The position numbers and the translations under genes were made by a program. This document shows, one piece after another, positions 33,248 through 44,970 of a stretch of 64,000 nucleotides of DNA. Numbering within the stretch: the first letter of the stretch is position 1; each line of letters starts with the position of its first letter. The notes under the pieces are model-generated. The model was not told the origin of the DNA and ran no database searches. It was given only the letters and a program-made list of their open reading frames with translations. Origin of the DNA: Auriscalpium vulgare (lineage: Eukaryota; Basidiomycota; Agaricomycetes; Russulales; Auriscalpiaceae); assembly GCA_019915015.1 (NCBI GenBank), contig JAHBBC010000003.1, positions 1,674,001 through 1,738,000 of the forward strand, read 5' to 3'.

Positions 33248-35310
33248 TCAGAACTTATACCCTCCGGTCAAGCCCATGGTGTTATCCGGATCCACGCGCT
33301 TATGTATCGCCCTCAGTCTCGCGACATTGTCCCCATACATCTCCTTGACCGGCGTGTCCTCAAGCGCATAATTCGGGTAAGTCCACGCGTTCGTGATGTT
33401 CTGGCCCTCCGCGCTTGCCGCCGCGCGAATCGTGGCGCTACTCTTATGGAACGCATCGAGCATCGCACTGTCACTGGACTTGTTTGCCCACGAGAAGAAA
33501 AGCGCGCCGGGGAGGAAGGGGTACTTGCGGGAGGGCGGCCAAGCGGAGGGAGAGCCGTGCTGAAGGTACGTCGGGTCCATTGTGTCGAGCTGCCAGGAAA
33601 CGAAGGGTGGGGGGTTCTCGAGGGGAGCGAGGCGGGCACTCCAGTACTTGAACGAAGGGATGCGTTGAGCACGAATAAGGGCCTTAAATTCAAAAGGCGG
33701 CGTACCTGCGACTCGTTGTAGACAACCTTTAACAGGGACGGAGTCCAATCAAGAACAGGGACGCTACTAAATCTCAAGCTGTGAGATTGACGCATATCAG
33801 AGATGGTGGACAAGAGGCTGCGCTAGGTCTATCTTACCGAGCCCCGTCCGGCGGACGCGCAATTGATTGGACGAAGGAGACGAACGACTGTGTCCGGACC
33901 GACAGGACTTCATAGTGGATAGCCAGGAAGTCATCGAATACACCAGACGGCGGCGACGGTCCGTCGTAGAACATCAGCAGGCCGATCATGATCTACACGA
34001 AGGGAAGCTCAGCGCGGTGCCACGAGAGCATGATGCTAGGTGTGTACTTACTCCACCTTGCGGAGTGTTGCTAAAAGACGGCAACACTACTGCCTTCTTG
34101 TCGGGAGCCGTCGCTGAGAATTTTGCCACCGCGCTAATCACACTGTCGACATGATCGATCGAGTAGACGGCAACGCCTCCCTGCCAGTGAACGTCAGGCA
34201 AATACCAGACAGAGATATAGGGGCCGTGAACAAACCCAGACGTCAGTCTGCGGGACAGACTTCATGGTAAACTTCGTCACGATGCCCTGATGTAGAGCGC
34301 GAATGAACAACGTGTGCGGAAAAGCTCAGGAATCACCTACAAAGTTATTTCCGCCGCCCTGGCAAACGTTCCTTTGTTGAGCGAGAGGTAAGGCAGGCAA
34401 GCCGGTAAATGAACTTACTCGTAAAGCAAACCACAAGTCTTTATCCGCCTTGGTGACGGTGGTAACAGTCCCGTTCGGCAGCACAACTTCGAATCCGACG
34501 ACGTTGTCGAGGGTCAACCCGTATTCGTTTGACTTCCAAGAGTACCCTGTGAATTTTGATTAGCAAAAGTCAATACGACCTAGCGAAAGTGTGAATGTAC
34601 CTCCGCCGAGAGTGAGACCCGACACGCCGACTCCCATTATGCGGCCACCAACGACGGACAACCCGGTACCATCCAAGGCACTGTAGACCTGGTCCCAGCG
34701 AAGACCGCCGCCGATGTCAATGGTCCCCGCGGCATGATTGACCACGACTTTATTGAATCGCCTCATCGCTATCTGAACTCCTCTGGTGGAGGAGAAGCCG
34801 GGGTTGGTTGCGTGCCCCCCGCATTTGATCTGGGCCATTGCTCATAAAACTAAAATGAAAAAAGCAACGCAGAGAAATACTCACAGCGAAAGGGGTCTTG
34901 GTTTCGGCTACGATATACAACTGCGCATTTCGGAGATGAGCATCGCTTCAGTGCGACGGACAACGGAGACGCTCACAATCTCGCGGATGTCGGCAATTGA
35001 ACCTGGCTCGACCGAGCACGCGGAGGCGGCAGAACTGGTCACGCCCCAATGGCTGTTGTCTGCGGTATAGTTCCCGGATGCTGATCCACGTCGTCAGTTC
35101 GGTTGCCGAGTTGCTCGAGAGAAAACGAGAGAGCATACGATCTCCAGGATAGTACACAGAGGTTGCAGTCGACACTTTGTGAGCGATGGCATGGCACGTT
35201 GCGTTGTAGTCTCTCCCCGAGCTCAAGGGTATCTGCACGCCGTCTTGCGATGCATCGGCGAGGGCAACGATCCCAGCCCCTAAAATGACGAGTCGTGTCA
35301 GTTTGAACAT
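33248..35310 (-). CDS. FAD-linked oxidase G, complete, most divergent copy
   Basis: Secreted FAD-linked oxidase at the far end of the array. Start at 35310 (MFKLTRLVILGAGIVALADA). An in-frame ATG at 35331 would add seven residues ahead of the signal peptide. The flavin-binding segment reads KCGGHATNPGFSS, keeping the His but with Cys for the first Gly of the sister genes. The glycine loop is GVGVSGLTLGGG, and the C-terminus ends MGLTGGYKF. All eleven exons appear usable, although the donor after the QTDVW exon is GTTTGT. It has accumulated more changes than A-F, so it may be the oldest copy. Confidence 0.85.
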
Positions 35311-35373
35311 CACGAGAACGTTGTGCCACACAGACCCACTGACGCCAACCTATATATCTCTCCGTCCGTGCTT

Positions 35374-35379
35374 GGCGCC
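35374..35379 (-). promoter_or_regulatory. GGCGCC palindrome upstream of oxidase G
   Basis: GGCGCC about 16 bp upstream of the TATATAT element at 35351-35358. Confidence 0.45.
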
Positions 35380-35429
35380 CAGGTTGCGAATAGCGCGGTA
35401 GTTGTGGATCCCTGAAAGCATAGCGCATG

Positions 35430-36590
35430 CATGTCTATTTTTATTTCTGCGCAGGCTCGCCGCTTGTGACCGGTGACCGGTGACCACTAGCCACACTCAC
35501 CTTCCATGCAAGCGATGACCAAACTATTGAGAAAGGCAATCAAGAAGTCTCTGAGAAGCGATGCTTAGCCCACCGTGGCTTTGACCCTGCCTTATGATGT
35601 TGTGCCGAGCATCCTGATTGGAGTGGCGCCATCGATCGAAGGGGCCCGTTACTTACAAGGAGGCAGATCGAGTGCGGGAGGGATCAGCGTATAATATGCA
35701 TCGGCGTTGGTCGACATTTCGAAAACAATCCAGATGTGCCGGAGGGGTCTCGTGTCTCAGCAGTACTGTTAAAATGAGTAGTTGCGATAAGCACCCACAC
35801 TTGTCCTCTACTGCTCGGGCGCAAGGACCGACCGCGATCACCGCGGCGTTCGTGCTCCCGGGCAGCGAGGCTGGCAGCTTGCATCGCATGCTGGACAGGA
35901 AAAGGATTCGAGATTGCCGGGATGAAAATGCTGCGCCACTGTCATCGACTCGTATGGAATTGCCAGAATGGCGTCGAGGATGTCCGGGGGCAAAAAAGTC
36001 CCGTCGGTGCAGTGAAGACCCGCTTGGCTTTCTGAGGAGTAGGATGGGAGCTAGATGGGTGTTGGTATCCGCGGCCGTCGGAGTGAGGCAATAAGGCGGC
36101 CGTATAGGCAGACGGGTAGCGGCAGCTTCGCTGTAGCTTTCAGGGATCCTGGTGTCGGCATTGGAGTGCAGGCGAGTCCTTCGGGAAAGTCCTCAGCACT
36201 TGTCGAACAACACAAGGCGCCGGCTGGTCAGGCGCGCCATCCAAGAGTAGATACTACCGGTGGTGTTGGTACATTACAAGCACAATATGGGTCCACGACA
36301 AAAGAGAGTGGCAGCTCACATGGAGAGCCGAGCGCTGAGCGGTAAGGTGATGATGCAGTTGGTTGAGTCGAACAATGACATTGATCGAACGGGTAGAAGA
36401 AGTTTCGAGCGTCTCACGCGCGAGACCTGCGTGAGACCGCCTTGCAGCTTATCCAATGTAGCACACGGCTGGCCGTAGACAGGGCATATACATAACCTGC
36501 GAGGATGATGGTTTTGAACGCATGGCATATGCATACAGGAATTTCATGTCACTAGCAACCCTCCTCCCGCGCCCAACGCAAGCACACCGA
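35430..36590. other. Intergenic stretch, no gene recognised
   Basis: Contains a short tandem GTGACCG repeat near 35467-35487. Open frames of 60-160 codons on both strands show no known motif and no consistent splice pattern. Confidence 0.4.
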
Positions 36591-36593
36591 TAC

Positions 36594-37474
36594 TCACGCA
36601 CGGGAAGCCTCAATCCGTCTCCTGGCGATCTGTCGGCGGTTCAAACCGGCAAACGCAGAAGGAGCGAGGTCTTTGTCCTTGCTCCGCTCAACATCGTCCT
36701 CCACGGCAGCAAGGATGATCTCGACATGGCAGGGGTGGCCCTGGTACGGGTTGATACGACCGTGCGCGCGGTATGTACGGCGGCGGGTTTTCTGCACAGA
36801 GGCAGGGAATGAGCGAATGATGTCTGGCGGGTAGATGGGGTATAGTAGAGGGACGTACGGGGGCCTGCTGGACAACGATGCTCTTGATGAACAGATCCTC
36901 CAGCTCGATGCTTTTCGCGTCCGCATTTGACTCGGCATTCTTCAGGAGCCGCGTGATGAACTTGACAGACTTCTCGGGCCAGCGACCTGCACGACCAACC
37001 AACCCCGCTTAGCCTCCCGCACATCAGCACACAGACTACAAGAACGCACCCTGGGTCGCCTTGAACTGCTTAGCCTGGCTCGCACGTCCCACACCCCCGT
37101 TGAACCGCCGGAAGGGGATGATCTGCTTGTGCTCCGCCACGTCGCCAAGGTAGCTGTAGGCCTTCGTCAGCCGGAGGCCTGCACGAATCCACGCGCGTCA
37201 GTCACACACGTCCTACATCCAGCACAAACAGCAACACACACCTGTAAGGGCAGCAGCAACCTCCCGCATGTTTTTGAAATGTGTGCGGAGGTACTCTCCG
37301 CGGGCGCGGGAGGCTAGAGGGGCAGGAATACAGTCAGCGGTTGCGCGGGGCACCAGACAGCATTTGGGGACGCACTTTTGTCGGGGTTCGTGGCAACGGC
37401 GGCGGCGGCGTAACGAACTACATGGCGGAGGTGAGTTGTACGGCGGCGCTGAGGAGAACAATGAGCGCACCCAT
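36594..37474 (-). CDS. rpl17: 60S ribosomal protein L17 (uL22)
   Basis: Structural protein of the large ribosomal subunit near the polypeptide exit tunnel. Six exons (37474-37471, 37417-37376, 37313-37242, 37178-37050, 36986-36859, 36791-36594) join in frame to 190 aa. The first exon contributes only ATG plus one base, a common layout in fungal ribosomal protein genes; it is needed to give MVRYAA. Recognisable blocks are [59 protein letters not shown] and [20 protein letters not shown], with a basic tail ending RRRIEASRA. It is intact and expected to be expressed. Confidence 0.95.
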
Positions 37475-37817
37475 TCTTGAAGTCTTGATGTATCGTCTGT
37501 CGCGGCGAGCAGATTAGTTGGTCTGGTCACGCCGGGAGGTGGCTTGAACTTTATTTGCACGAGCGATACAGTTCCTCGGCATTTCCCGTGCACTCACAGG
37601 TCGCCATCGAATACAGTACTTCGTCCGTGCATATTCCAGTCATAAAAATGAGTATTAGAGCTGCATATCAGAGGAAGCTATCGACTCGTAGCGTCAAGAT
37701 GACCTCTTTCTAACGTGCCCGACGATCATCAAACCCTCTGATAGCGTAGACCACTATTTCTATGCGATTTGTTCCCCTTCACGCCGAATGTGAAAGCATG
37801 AATACATTCAAAGGCAT
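37475..37817. other. Intergenic stretch between L17 and the first membrane protein
   Basis: It presumably holds the L17 promoter on its left side. No further gene seen. Confidence 0.35.
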
Positions 37818-39582
37818 CTACGTACCTTCCACCTGCCGCCGCCGGCGCTGCCTGCGCGGGGGACAACAGATTGTAGCGTAGTCTCGATGGAAGAACCACG
37901 GCGCAACTGGCGGCTGGGCACTCTCCCAAAGCCCCAACCAATACATACTGGCGGACATCACGCACATTATCCGACTCAGGGCAGCCCGGGCAAAGAGGAT
38001 ACGCCGCGTGAGACTCACCTCACACAGACCACGACACCGAGCACCCAATCCAGCGTCGTGGGTGCGTCGCGCCCGCCTCGGTAAGAAAGTATTGCTTTAG
38101 CGATCCCGAAGACCGTGACGAGTAATGTATTCAAAAGTCGATACCCCGTTACCTTCATTGAGCGTCCAGTAAGCGGTATTTTGATGTCGTCTTCGACATC
38201 GGAACCTAGTAGGACGTAGATTAGATGCAGACAGCTGTGAAGGGAGTAGCGCACTCACTACTCTCCTTCACGCCCTTCTTGTTATAAAAAGCAGGATCCT
38301 CGATAGTAGTATCGGTACGACGACGCAAATGGAGAGAATCAGAGGGCGGTAAGGGTAAGGGCTTCTCGGGGGTGGATGATATTGGGCTGTCCCAGCTCGG
38401 CACAGGACGAAGCGGACATCCTAGGTCGGGTCTGGATAACGATGGGTTTGTGTTCGTGGGCGCAGGCGACACATCGAGGAGGGAGTTCGAGGGCCAAGTG
38501 TCAGGAGGGGAGTTGCATGGAGGGGACACAGAGCGTTGTGACCCTTCTAGCTCCAGTGACGCGCGAAATGGTGTATCAAACGGAGTGGAGGGGCGCGAGG
38601 ATGAAGTCGAGTAGTCTGACGATGAGTCATCGGTACTGATATGCGATGACAGCTCTGGGAGCGACTTCAGCAGTTGCGGTGAACTCGATGTTTGCGAGTA
38701 GTCGCCCTCCATATCGCTCGTGAAGAGCCCCCACAAAAGCGGACGGGTCAGAGATGCTGGCATAAGACGTTAGGCCGCACACCGGCGATAATAGGTATGG
38801 CGTACAAGAGCCCCCTGATGCATGAGAAGACGACGATGTCCTGCGCGAGTTCAGATTCATGCTGAAAGACGAAGATGCCCTGCGCGACATCGGATTCCCG
38901 TTGGAAGACGAAGAAGTCCTGCGCGACTTCGCATTCACGTTGCCAGAGGATGAAGATGTCCTTCCGAGTCGTGACTGCGCCTTTTCTTCCATTCGTAGAA
39001 ATGTTCGTGAAAACCCGAGGACCTCTTTCTCGATTTGAGTCATGACATAGAGGATGGCTCTTGGAAAGCTCCTCCCGCATGATTGAGGAGCTTGCGAAGC
39101 CCATGGAGGTGAGACGCCCACTCACGGAGAGCGCTGCGGCGTATATGTAACGTGGTGAGCAAAGGGCAACCACAGCATTCAGGACATGAAAAACTTACTC
39201 GGGGAGAAGCATGATTCGGTGAGCGACACCTCGTCTTGCAGCTTTAAACCAGGAGCGGCACTCGCAAAGCTGCCTGCTCGCACTCTCTACAAGGTTGACA
39301 ATATCGATGCCCACACGTTGCAGACGAAGAAGCTCTGCCTCTCCACAGCATTGGGATATCTGTTGTATGAGTTGTGGTCAGTACGGTACTAGACTATGTT
39401 GTCGCGAAAGAAGTGCGCACGATGTCCCTCAGAGCAACTGCAATCCGCTCAACTGCCCTGGTGAGCATATCCACCTCTTCCTCAAAGTCTGGCGCCGCCG
39501 TAAGCTTCACAGAGTGAGCTATGTCCAACAAAGCATTGCGGAAGTCAACTGCATCATACTGTCCCTCTGGGGCGTCAGGCAT
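37818..39582 (-). CDS. Membrane protein of an unnamed basidiomycete family, paralog 1
   Basis: Multi-exon gene starting at 39582 (MPDAPEGQYDAVDFRNALLD). It has a helical N-terminal part and a low-complexity middle with repeated RTSSSS/SRR units. A Ser/Pro-rich acidic segment follows (SSDYSTSSSRPSTPFDTP). The C-terminus has two predicted membrane spans around GYRLLNTLLVTVFGIAKAIL and DWVLGVVV...YWLGLWE, then PWFFHRDYA and a basic end. The layout matches the paralog at 42110-43744. The frame around 39030-39110 fits the paralog in two different frames, so a frameshift or missed splice is possible. No function can be assigned. The stop at 37818-37820 assumes no further intron. Confidence 0.6.
38822..38975 (-). 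repeat. Imperfect 39-bp tandem repeat within membrane protein 1
   Basis: About four units of 39 bp, each encoding a variant of SRRTSSSSxxNxN on the minus strand. The units share a GTCCTGCGCGA core as read on the plus strand. The period is a multiple of three, so unit number can change without breaking the frame. Confidence 0.75.
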
Positions 39583-40180
39583 CAGGACAAGAAGGTTTCG
39601 ACGTTGCGGAGTTCCCAGGTGCTGCGCTTATAGTCCGCGAGGCCAGACATACCCCAGTGGTCATCGCCGTGCAAGGGAGATGTGAAAAATGCTATCGATC
39701 GTTTGCGCGCCTTGGCCGCACGAGGCAAAGATGTGGGCGTCACTTGTTGCAGGCGCAGGCGTCATGACCGGATTTTGACGCAGTAGTCTAGCCGACCGTG
39801 CAACATCTGCTGGAGAAACATCCAGAGGACTGAGACATACGACCCAGTGCGCTCCGCTGGCTCCTGCAACCGTTTGCCTTCGCATGGCAACGACTCCCAA
39901 CCAATACCTATGCACTAGCTGCTGTTTATGAATTATATCAGCGCACCACTCACGCGGGCCAGTTTGACCTGTCCGATTGTACGCACTATTATGAGGTATA
40001 TGTTTACTCATCGCTTAGCAGGATATGGATGTTTTGGAACTTCTATGCAGTGTCGACACTGCCCTACGTCGTGCATATAATGTCGGCACTGTCCTAGGCT
40101 GGTCCCGCGGTCGTCTTCTCCCGTCGGCACGTTGTTGTCGCGCTTAGATATGGCCTGTCCTAGCGGCACAGCTATGACGT
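39583..40180. other. Intergenic stretch, no gene recognised
   Basis: Upstream region of membrane protein 1. A minus-strand frame (39661-40011) is open for 116 codons but has no recognised motif. Confidence 0.35.
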
Positions 40181-40187
40181 GAGTTAT

Positions 40188-40934
40188 CGCGGAAAATTCC
40201 AAGTTCTGTCCCGAGGTGTGAGGTCCAGCGCGCGTAGATTGAAGGCCAGCTTTCCAAGCGAGTTCAAATCCAACTTGTCAGGTTCAGCTCGCACGTCCCA
40301 GCACAGCCACCACCGGCACGCCCGGCTGCCGACCGTTGCCGACCTGCCGCCGCCGACGCTTCCCTCTCCGCCGCCGTTCACGATCCCCTCGTGCTCCCGC
40401 TCCTCCCATTCACATCACAATCATGATCATTTAAAACATCTCCCAGCGTGCTAGCATCTTGCATCTTATGCTGCACCGCACCCGCGCACAAGATCTGTGA
40501 CGCCGCCACGAGTCGCGTTATCTATCAGTTGCTTATAGATTGCACACACCCAGTAGATTACAGTAGTATCTACTACCCGTCCATAGAAAACAAGCTACAA
40601 AATTCGTGTGAACCTATGCGCAGCCATCACTGCCCTGTTCATAAGTGGAGACCATAATCTAGCGAGCTCGTCTGCGCCTGGACGCACTTCTGTGACGAGC
40701 ATGAAAATGGGAGGAACGGGGGAGCACGACGACGACCCCGTCGTGAGCGGCGGCGGAGAGGGAAGCGCCGGAGGCGGCAAGTCGGCAACGGACGGCAGCC
40801 GGGTGTGCCGGTGGTGGCTGTGCTGGGACGTGCGAGCTGAACCTGACAGTTGGACTTGAAACTCGCTTGCAAGCTGGCCTTCAAACTTACGCGCGCTGTA
40901 CCTCAGACCTCGGGACAGAGCGTGGCATTTTCCG
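40188..40934. repeat. Long inverted repeat, ~240-bp arms with ~270-bp centre
   Basis: The arm at about 40188-40424 matches the reverse complement of about 40697-40934 with scattered differences. Shared blocks include TCTGTCCCGAGGT, CAGGTTCAGCTCGCACGTCC and CTTCCCTCTCCGCCGCCG. The arms would fold into a long stem if transcribed. The outer ends read CGCGGAAAAT and CACGGAAAAT, compatible with a MITE or fold-back element, but I could not define a target duplication. Confidence 0.82.
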
Positions 40935-41037
40935 TGAAAACGACAGTTATACACAGCGTTCTGTAGCGCAGCTTCCAGAGCTCTGATGACTGCGTATCAA
41001 GCCGTCTCCTCCTCGTGCCATGGCGTCAGGTCAATAT

Positions 41038-41319
41038 GTTCAGTTGCACAGATATATCTGGGCGGGATATATCCCGCGACGGATACATCTGTTGCGGGGC
41101 ATCACCGCGAGTGGAAATACATGTAGTACAAACTGTGGCCATGTATTATACACACAGCCCACTCAGATATCCGTGCGGACGCACACATAGATATCGCTGT
41201 GTCCGCACAGATATCACTGTCGATGTCAAAAATATTTCACCAACGGGATTCGAACCAATAGACTGGTCGGCAACAGCGAAAATTATCAACCAGCCATGGA
41301 TACCTCTTGACCAAGAGGA
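41038..41319 (-). mobile_element. tRNA-derived SINE-like element S1
   Basis: Read on the minus strand: a tRNA-like head with a B-box match (GGTTCGAATCCC, 41245-41256), then a body rich in GATATC-type words. It ends in a block with the perfect 16-bp palindrome GCGGGATATATCCCGC (41062-41077) and CAACTGAA. The same order of parts occurs in S2 on the other strand. The tRNA-like head does not fold as a functional tRNA because the acceptor ends do not pair. Confidence 0.6.
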
Positions 41320-41728
41320 CATACAAAGTGAATCACGCGACAGGGCTAACACTAGCATGGCTTTTCCAATGCATATAATACATCCTGGCGCGACAGTGAG
41401 TGAGGCCGAATCTGACAATGCAATGAATGAAAATAGTGAGTGGTGGCGATGATACATGGCGTAATCGGTGCGAGGCGGCTCGGGGCAGTACAATTCATTG
41501 CGGGCGGCGTGAGCATGGTCAAATTTGACGAAGTCGAGACTCGGCTTAGTCAGAGCCAGCTATATGTCATATTTCGCAGGGGAAATTGGCGTTCATTAAT
41601 GAACCCTCGCTAGAAATGATACAACATCCGAGTATAAGCAGCCATTAATACTGACAGGTGGGGTACATAGTGGAAAAGTAAGGGAAGATAGGAGAATAAA
41701 ACGGCTCTATCACAGCTTCGTGAGGAAA

Positions 41729-41993
41729 AGCCTAATAGTGTAGTGGTAACTAGTACTTGTCCTGAGTTCGGGTTCCTGTTAGTTCGAATCCCGGTGCGAT
41801 CTGAATTTTACATCAAAATTGTGGCGGCACCCCACACCGATATCCATGTGGTGTCGTACAACACGGATAACTTTGCAGCGTGCGCAATACCCGATATACG
41901 CGTGCCGTGCTGTTTGTGCGGGCGGTTATAAACCGCGACAGATTTATCTGTCGCGGGATATATCCCGCCCGGATGTATCCCCCCAACTGAAGT
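41729..41993 (+). mobile_element. tRNA-derived SINE-like element S2
   Basis: The head has an A-box-like AGTGTAGTGGTAAC and a B-box AGTTCGAATCC (41781-41791). The body includes TTACATCAAAA and GATATCCATGTGG. The tail carries two stacked hairpins: GCGACAGAT/ATCTGTCGC and the 16-bp palindrome GCGGGATATATCCCGC (41953-41968). The tail and body match S1, but the tRNA-like heads differ more. No poly-A tail or target duplication could be fixed by eye. Confidence 0.6.
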
Positions 41994-42109
41994 CCCTCCT
42001 CAGGTCTAGTCCTGAGCGCGTAGGTGCCAAAGCTCATGTGTGTTCTGAACACTTAGCCATCCTATGGCGTTCGTTTTCTTCGCTTCACAGAACTTTCTGC
42101 GGAATATGG

Positions 42110-43744
42110 TCATGCGGAAAAATTGGCAATACACTTTAGCGATAGACCGAACCCATTCTCTACGCATATGTATGAACCTTCCGGCAAGGAAATCACACTT
42201 GATAGCCTATGGTTCAGTAGGTGAAACTCAAATATCAGCCATGCCAAGTGAATCGACGTACCTTCCACTTGCTTACTTCGACGTCTCTTCCGTCGAAGAC
42301 AGCAGAGAGTTGAAGCATAGTCGCGGTGAAAAAACCATGGCGCGATCGGCGGTTTCGCGGTTTCGCAGAGTCCTAGCCAATACATGCTACCAAAGGTTGT
42401 CCACGCTGTCCACAAAATGAGGACGGGAAGGGACGGGAATAGCTCACCTGACAAACACTACAACGCCAAGCACCCACTCGAGAGTCGTCGGTGCATCACG
42501 TCTGCCTTGGTAGGAAAGGATTGCCTTAGCCATGCCGAACACTGAGACGAGGAAAGTGTTGAGGATTCGATATGCCGTGAATTTGATTGGGAATCTGCAA
42601 TACAGATGCTTGCTGTCGTCCCCCAAGTCGAAGCCTACAAGGATGTCTCTGAGGATACAACGAACCGAATCTAAACCATATTCAAGCGACTGACCATTCA
42701 TCTCCACACCTTCATTGTCGGTGAAGAATGTATCCGTAGGAACATCGACGAGGCGACGCCGCCAAGAGCGAGAGGGCGATAATGGTTCATAGCCAGGTGA
42801 TACTAGGGAGTTGCCTCCTTCAGACGGCGGAGGAGTGGGTGGGCTGTCCTCCAGGATTAGAAACGCGTCTGGAGAGAACGGTGATGAAGGTCGTGAATTT
42901 GACGACCAGAGGTCTGACAGCGGGCCAGGAGGCCAAAGAGGGGCGGACGTCTCTGATGCTCCGAGTCCAGGGGATGTCGACCGGCTGGTATTAGCATTAT
43001 CAGGAAGTGGGATAGCAATAAGCCTAGGCGCCGATGGGGACCCGGCAGGCGCTGACGGAGAGTCAGCTGTCATTCATTGAGCCAAAAATACGAAGCTCAC
43101 TGGGCCCTAATTTGTGCACTGTGATTCCTCGCACTCTTGATGCTCGAAACGCGGTGTAGAATATCTTTGTGCAATGGAGGATCTCGGCTTCGAGCTCCGA
43201 AGTAACACGGTCCCAAGGCTCAAGTGATATGTGAAGCCCTTGCAGGTCTTCGCATGCGTTCTCGAGAAGTCCACGAAGGTCGAGGAGGCTAGAATACCAC
43301 ACGCCGAGAGACCTGCGTCATTTAGACACTACGATTTAGCAGCGTCAGGTATCCAGTCAAAAAAAACTTACATCAGAAGTGCAGTAAGACCGTTCATCAC
43401 ACCATTCGTCGGTGCCCTGTTAGGGAAACTTGGCTGGAGCTGTGGGCTCATCGTCTCGACGAGCTCGACAAGACGATTGCACAAGTTCCAAAGACGCCAA
43501 CGACCATCAGTCCACGAGCACATGGATATCTGCTATCGGTCAGCATCTCAAATGAGGATGTCGCAAAGAAATCCCGCACGGTATCTTTCAGCACCGCCGC
43601 CATCTGCTCAAGCGCATCCGTCACTTCGTCGACCTCTCGTTCGAGTTCAGGCGCGGCCAAACGCCTTGCGCACCGCAGCTTGTCTACCAGGGTGTCTTGG
43701 AAGAGCGTCGCAGCCTCATACCTGTCCGTGGGGGCTTCTATCAT
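42110..43744 (-). CDS. Membrane protein of an unnamed basidiomycete family, paralog 2
   Basis: Start at 43744 (MIEAPTDRYEAATLFQDTLV). Successive exons give a helical region (LLDLRGLLENACEDLQGLHI... EAEILHCTKIFYTAFRAS) and a Ser/Pro-rich segment (SSNSRPSSPFSPDAFLI). Two membrane spans follow in AYRILNTFLVSVFGMAKAIL and EWVLGVVVFV...MYWLGLCE, then PWFFHRDYA and a basic stretch. It matches the paralog at 37818-39582 in order and in the NTxLVxVFGxAKAIL and DAPTTLxWVLGVVV motifs. Exon borders at the 3' end are uncertain, so the left coordinate is approximate. Function unknown. Confidence 0.62.
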
Positions 43745-44305
43745 GGTACAGAGTTTGAGCGCGACCGGCGGAGACTTCTCTAGTATAAATCACCCCATTG
43801 GGAGGGTGGTTTATAACCTCAACGAGCATTTGCACGAGGAAATGCTGTGACGGAGTGCTGGCCTCTCCTGTACATCCGAAGCCTAGTAGCTCAGCAAGGA
43901 CATATGAGAGAGGATATTGGGGCAATGTATGTAGAGGCAGCCGAAATTTACAATGGCCAAGTCACACGGTGTGTGGCAGGCGCCCATGATTGGATAAGCG
44001 CTCGCGCCTTGCTCCGACCCACCTTTCACCGATCTCGTCGACACCCTCATTCATACTGGATCTTAGTCGCCATCAACTTTTTTCAGGATTTGCTAAGGGT
44101 TGCGTCTGTTGTGGGAATCGCATACCTCTGCCTCAGAGCGAATCAGGCCGAGTTCACATTGGACGTCTCCGGATCTGCCGACATGCACAGGATGATCTGA
44201 ATTCATATATCTCGCATACACAGGTCTCTCGTTAGCCTGCACCAGGCTTCTGCATAGCTTTTACTACTCGCTTTGATCTGCCGGCACTGATGTGCATCCG
44301 CTACG
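43745..44305. other. Intergenic stretch, no gene recognised
   Basis: Divergent upstream region between membrane protein 2 and the CDC37 relic. No coding signal found. Confidence 0.35.
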
Positions 44306-44307
44306 AC

Positions 44308-44970
44308 ACAGTATGCTCCACCGAAGCCAGAGCGTGCACCGGTTGCACCGAAGACGAACCCGCAAAGACGACCGAGATCGAAGTCATCAACGCGTCCTCA
44401 CCTTCGGCGGCGGCCCTCAGCCCGTCCACTTCTGCTTCGACCTCGGTTTCCGCATCTGATGACCTCGACGACGAACTGCCCGAGATGCTCCATCACTGGA
44501 GGCTTTCTCAAGGCTGCCGCTGTGTGACTTCGAGGCGGGAGTTCTGGGAGTTCATTCAGAATTACCGCGAGCACCAGAGACTGCTGCTATAGGACGGCGA
44601 GAAACTTGGCAAGGACGACGTGCGGCTCTTCTTCAAGCGGTCCGTATCCTCTTTCTCCGCGTCGTACAAGATAAATTCTGAGCGCGTTGCCTCTTCTACA
44701 GGATGATTCAATGCGGCCAGGCAGCACACGCCGTCTTCCGCATAGACGTCGAGGACACCTACGCACATATCGCGCGGCGCGTCGAAGCGACCAAGCAAGA
44801 AATCGCCGACGTTGGCGACCAAGAGCAGATCTAGCTAATTGCGATACGCCAATTAGCTTCAACGTGCCGGACGGGTCACCGCCCGAGAACATCTCGCTCG
44901 AGAACCGTGGCACGGAGGACCTCGATATCGACGAGATGTGCTGGGAGCATCTTACTTCCATCCTACTGCG
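44308..44970 (+). pseudogene. Inverted, decayed partial duplicate of CDC37
   Basis: Plus-strand sequence matching the exon 4, intron and exon 5 start of the CDC37 gene at 46655-48328. Matches include AKTTEIEVINASSPS, DGEKLGKDDVRLFFKR, the following intron including its CTTCTACAG end, and NVPDGSPPENISLE...TEDLDIDE. An internal deletion removes the part between the EFIQN and DGEKLGK segments. There are in-frame stops (for example at 44590-44592) and frameshifts. Keeping the intron shows it arose from genomic DNA. It cannot encode a co-chaperone. Confidence 0.88.

Noticed and set aside
41235..41320. Possible functional tRNA gene on the minus strand
   Set aside because: A B-box is present, but the acceptor ends do not pair and no clear anticodon arm forms. 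The shared tail with S2 fits a SINE better.
41729..41803. Possible functional tRNA gene on the plus strand
   Set aside because: A- and B-boxes are present but there is no cloverleaf; treated as the SINE head.
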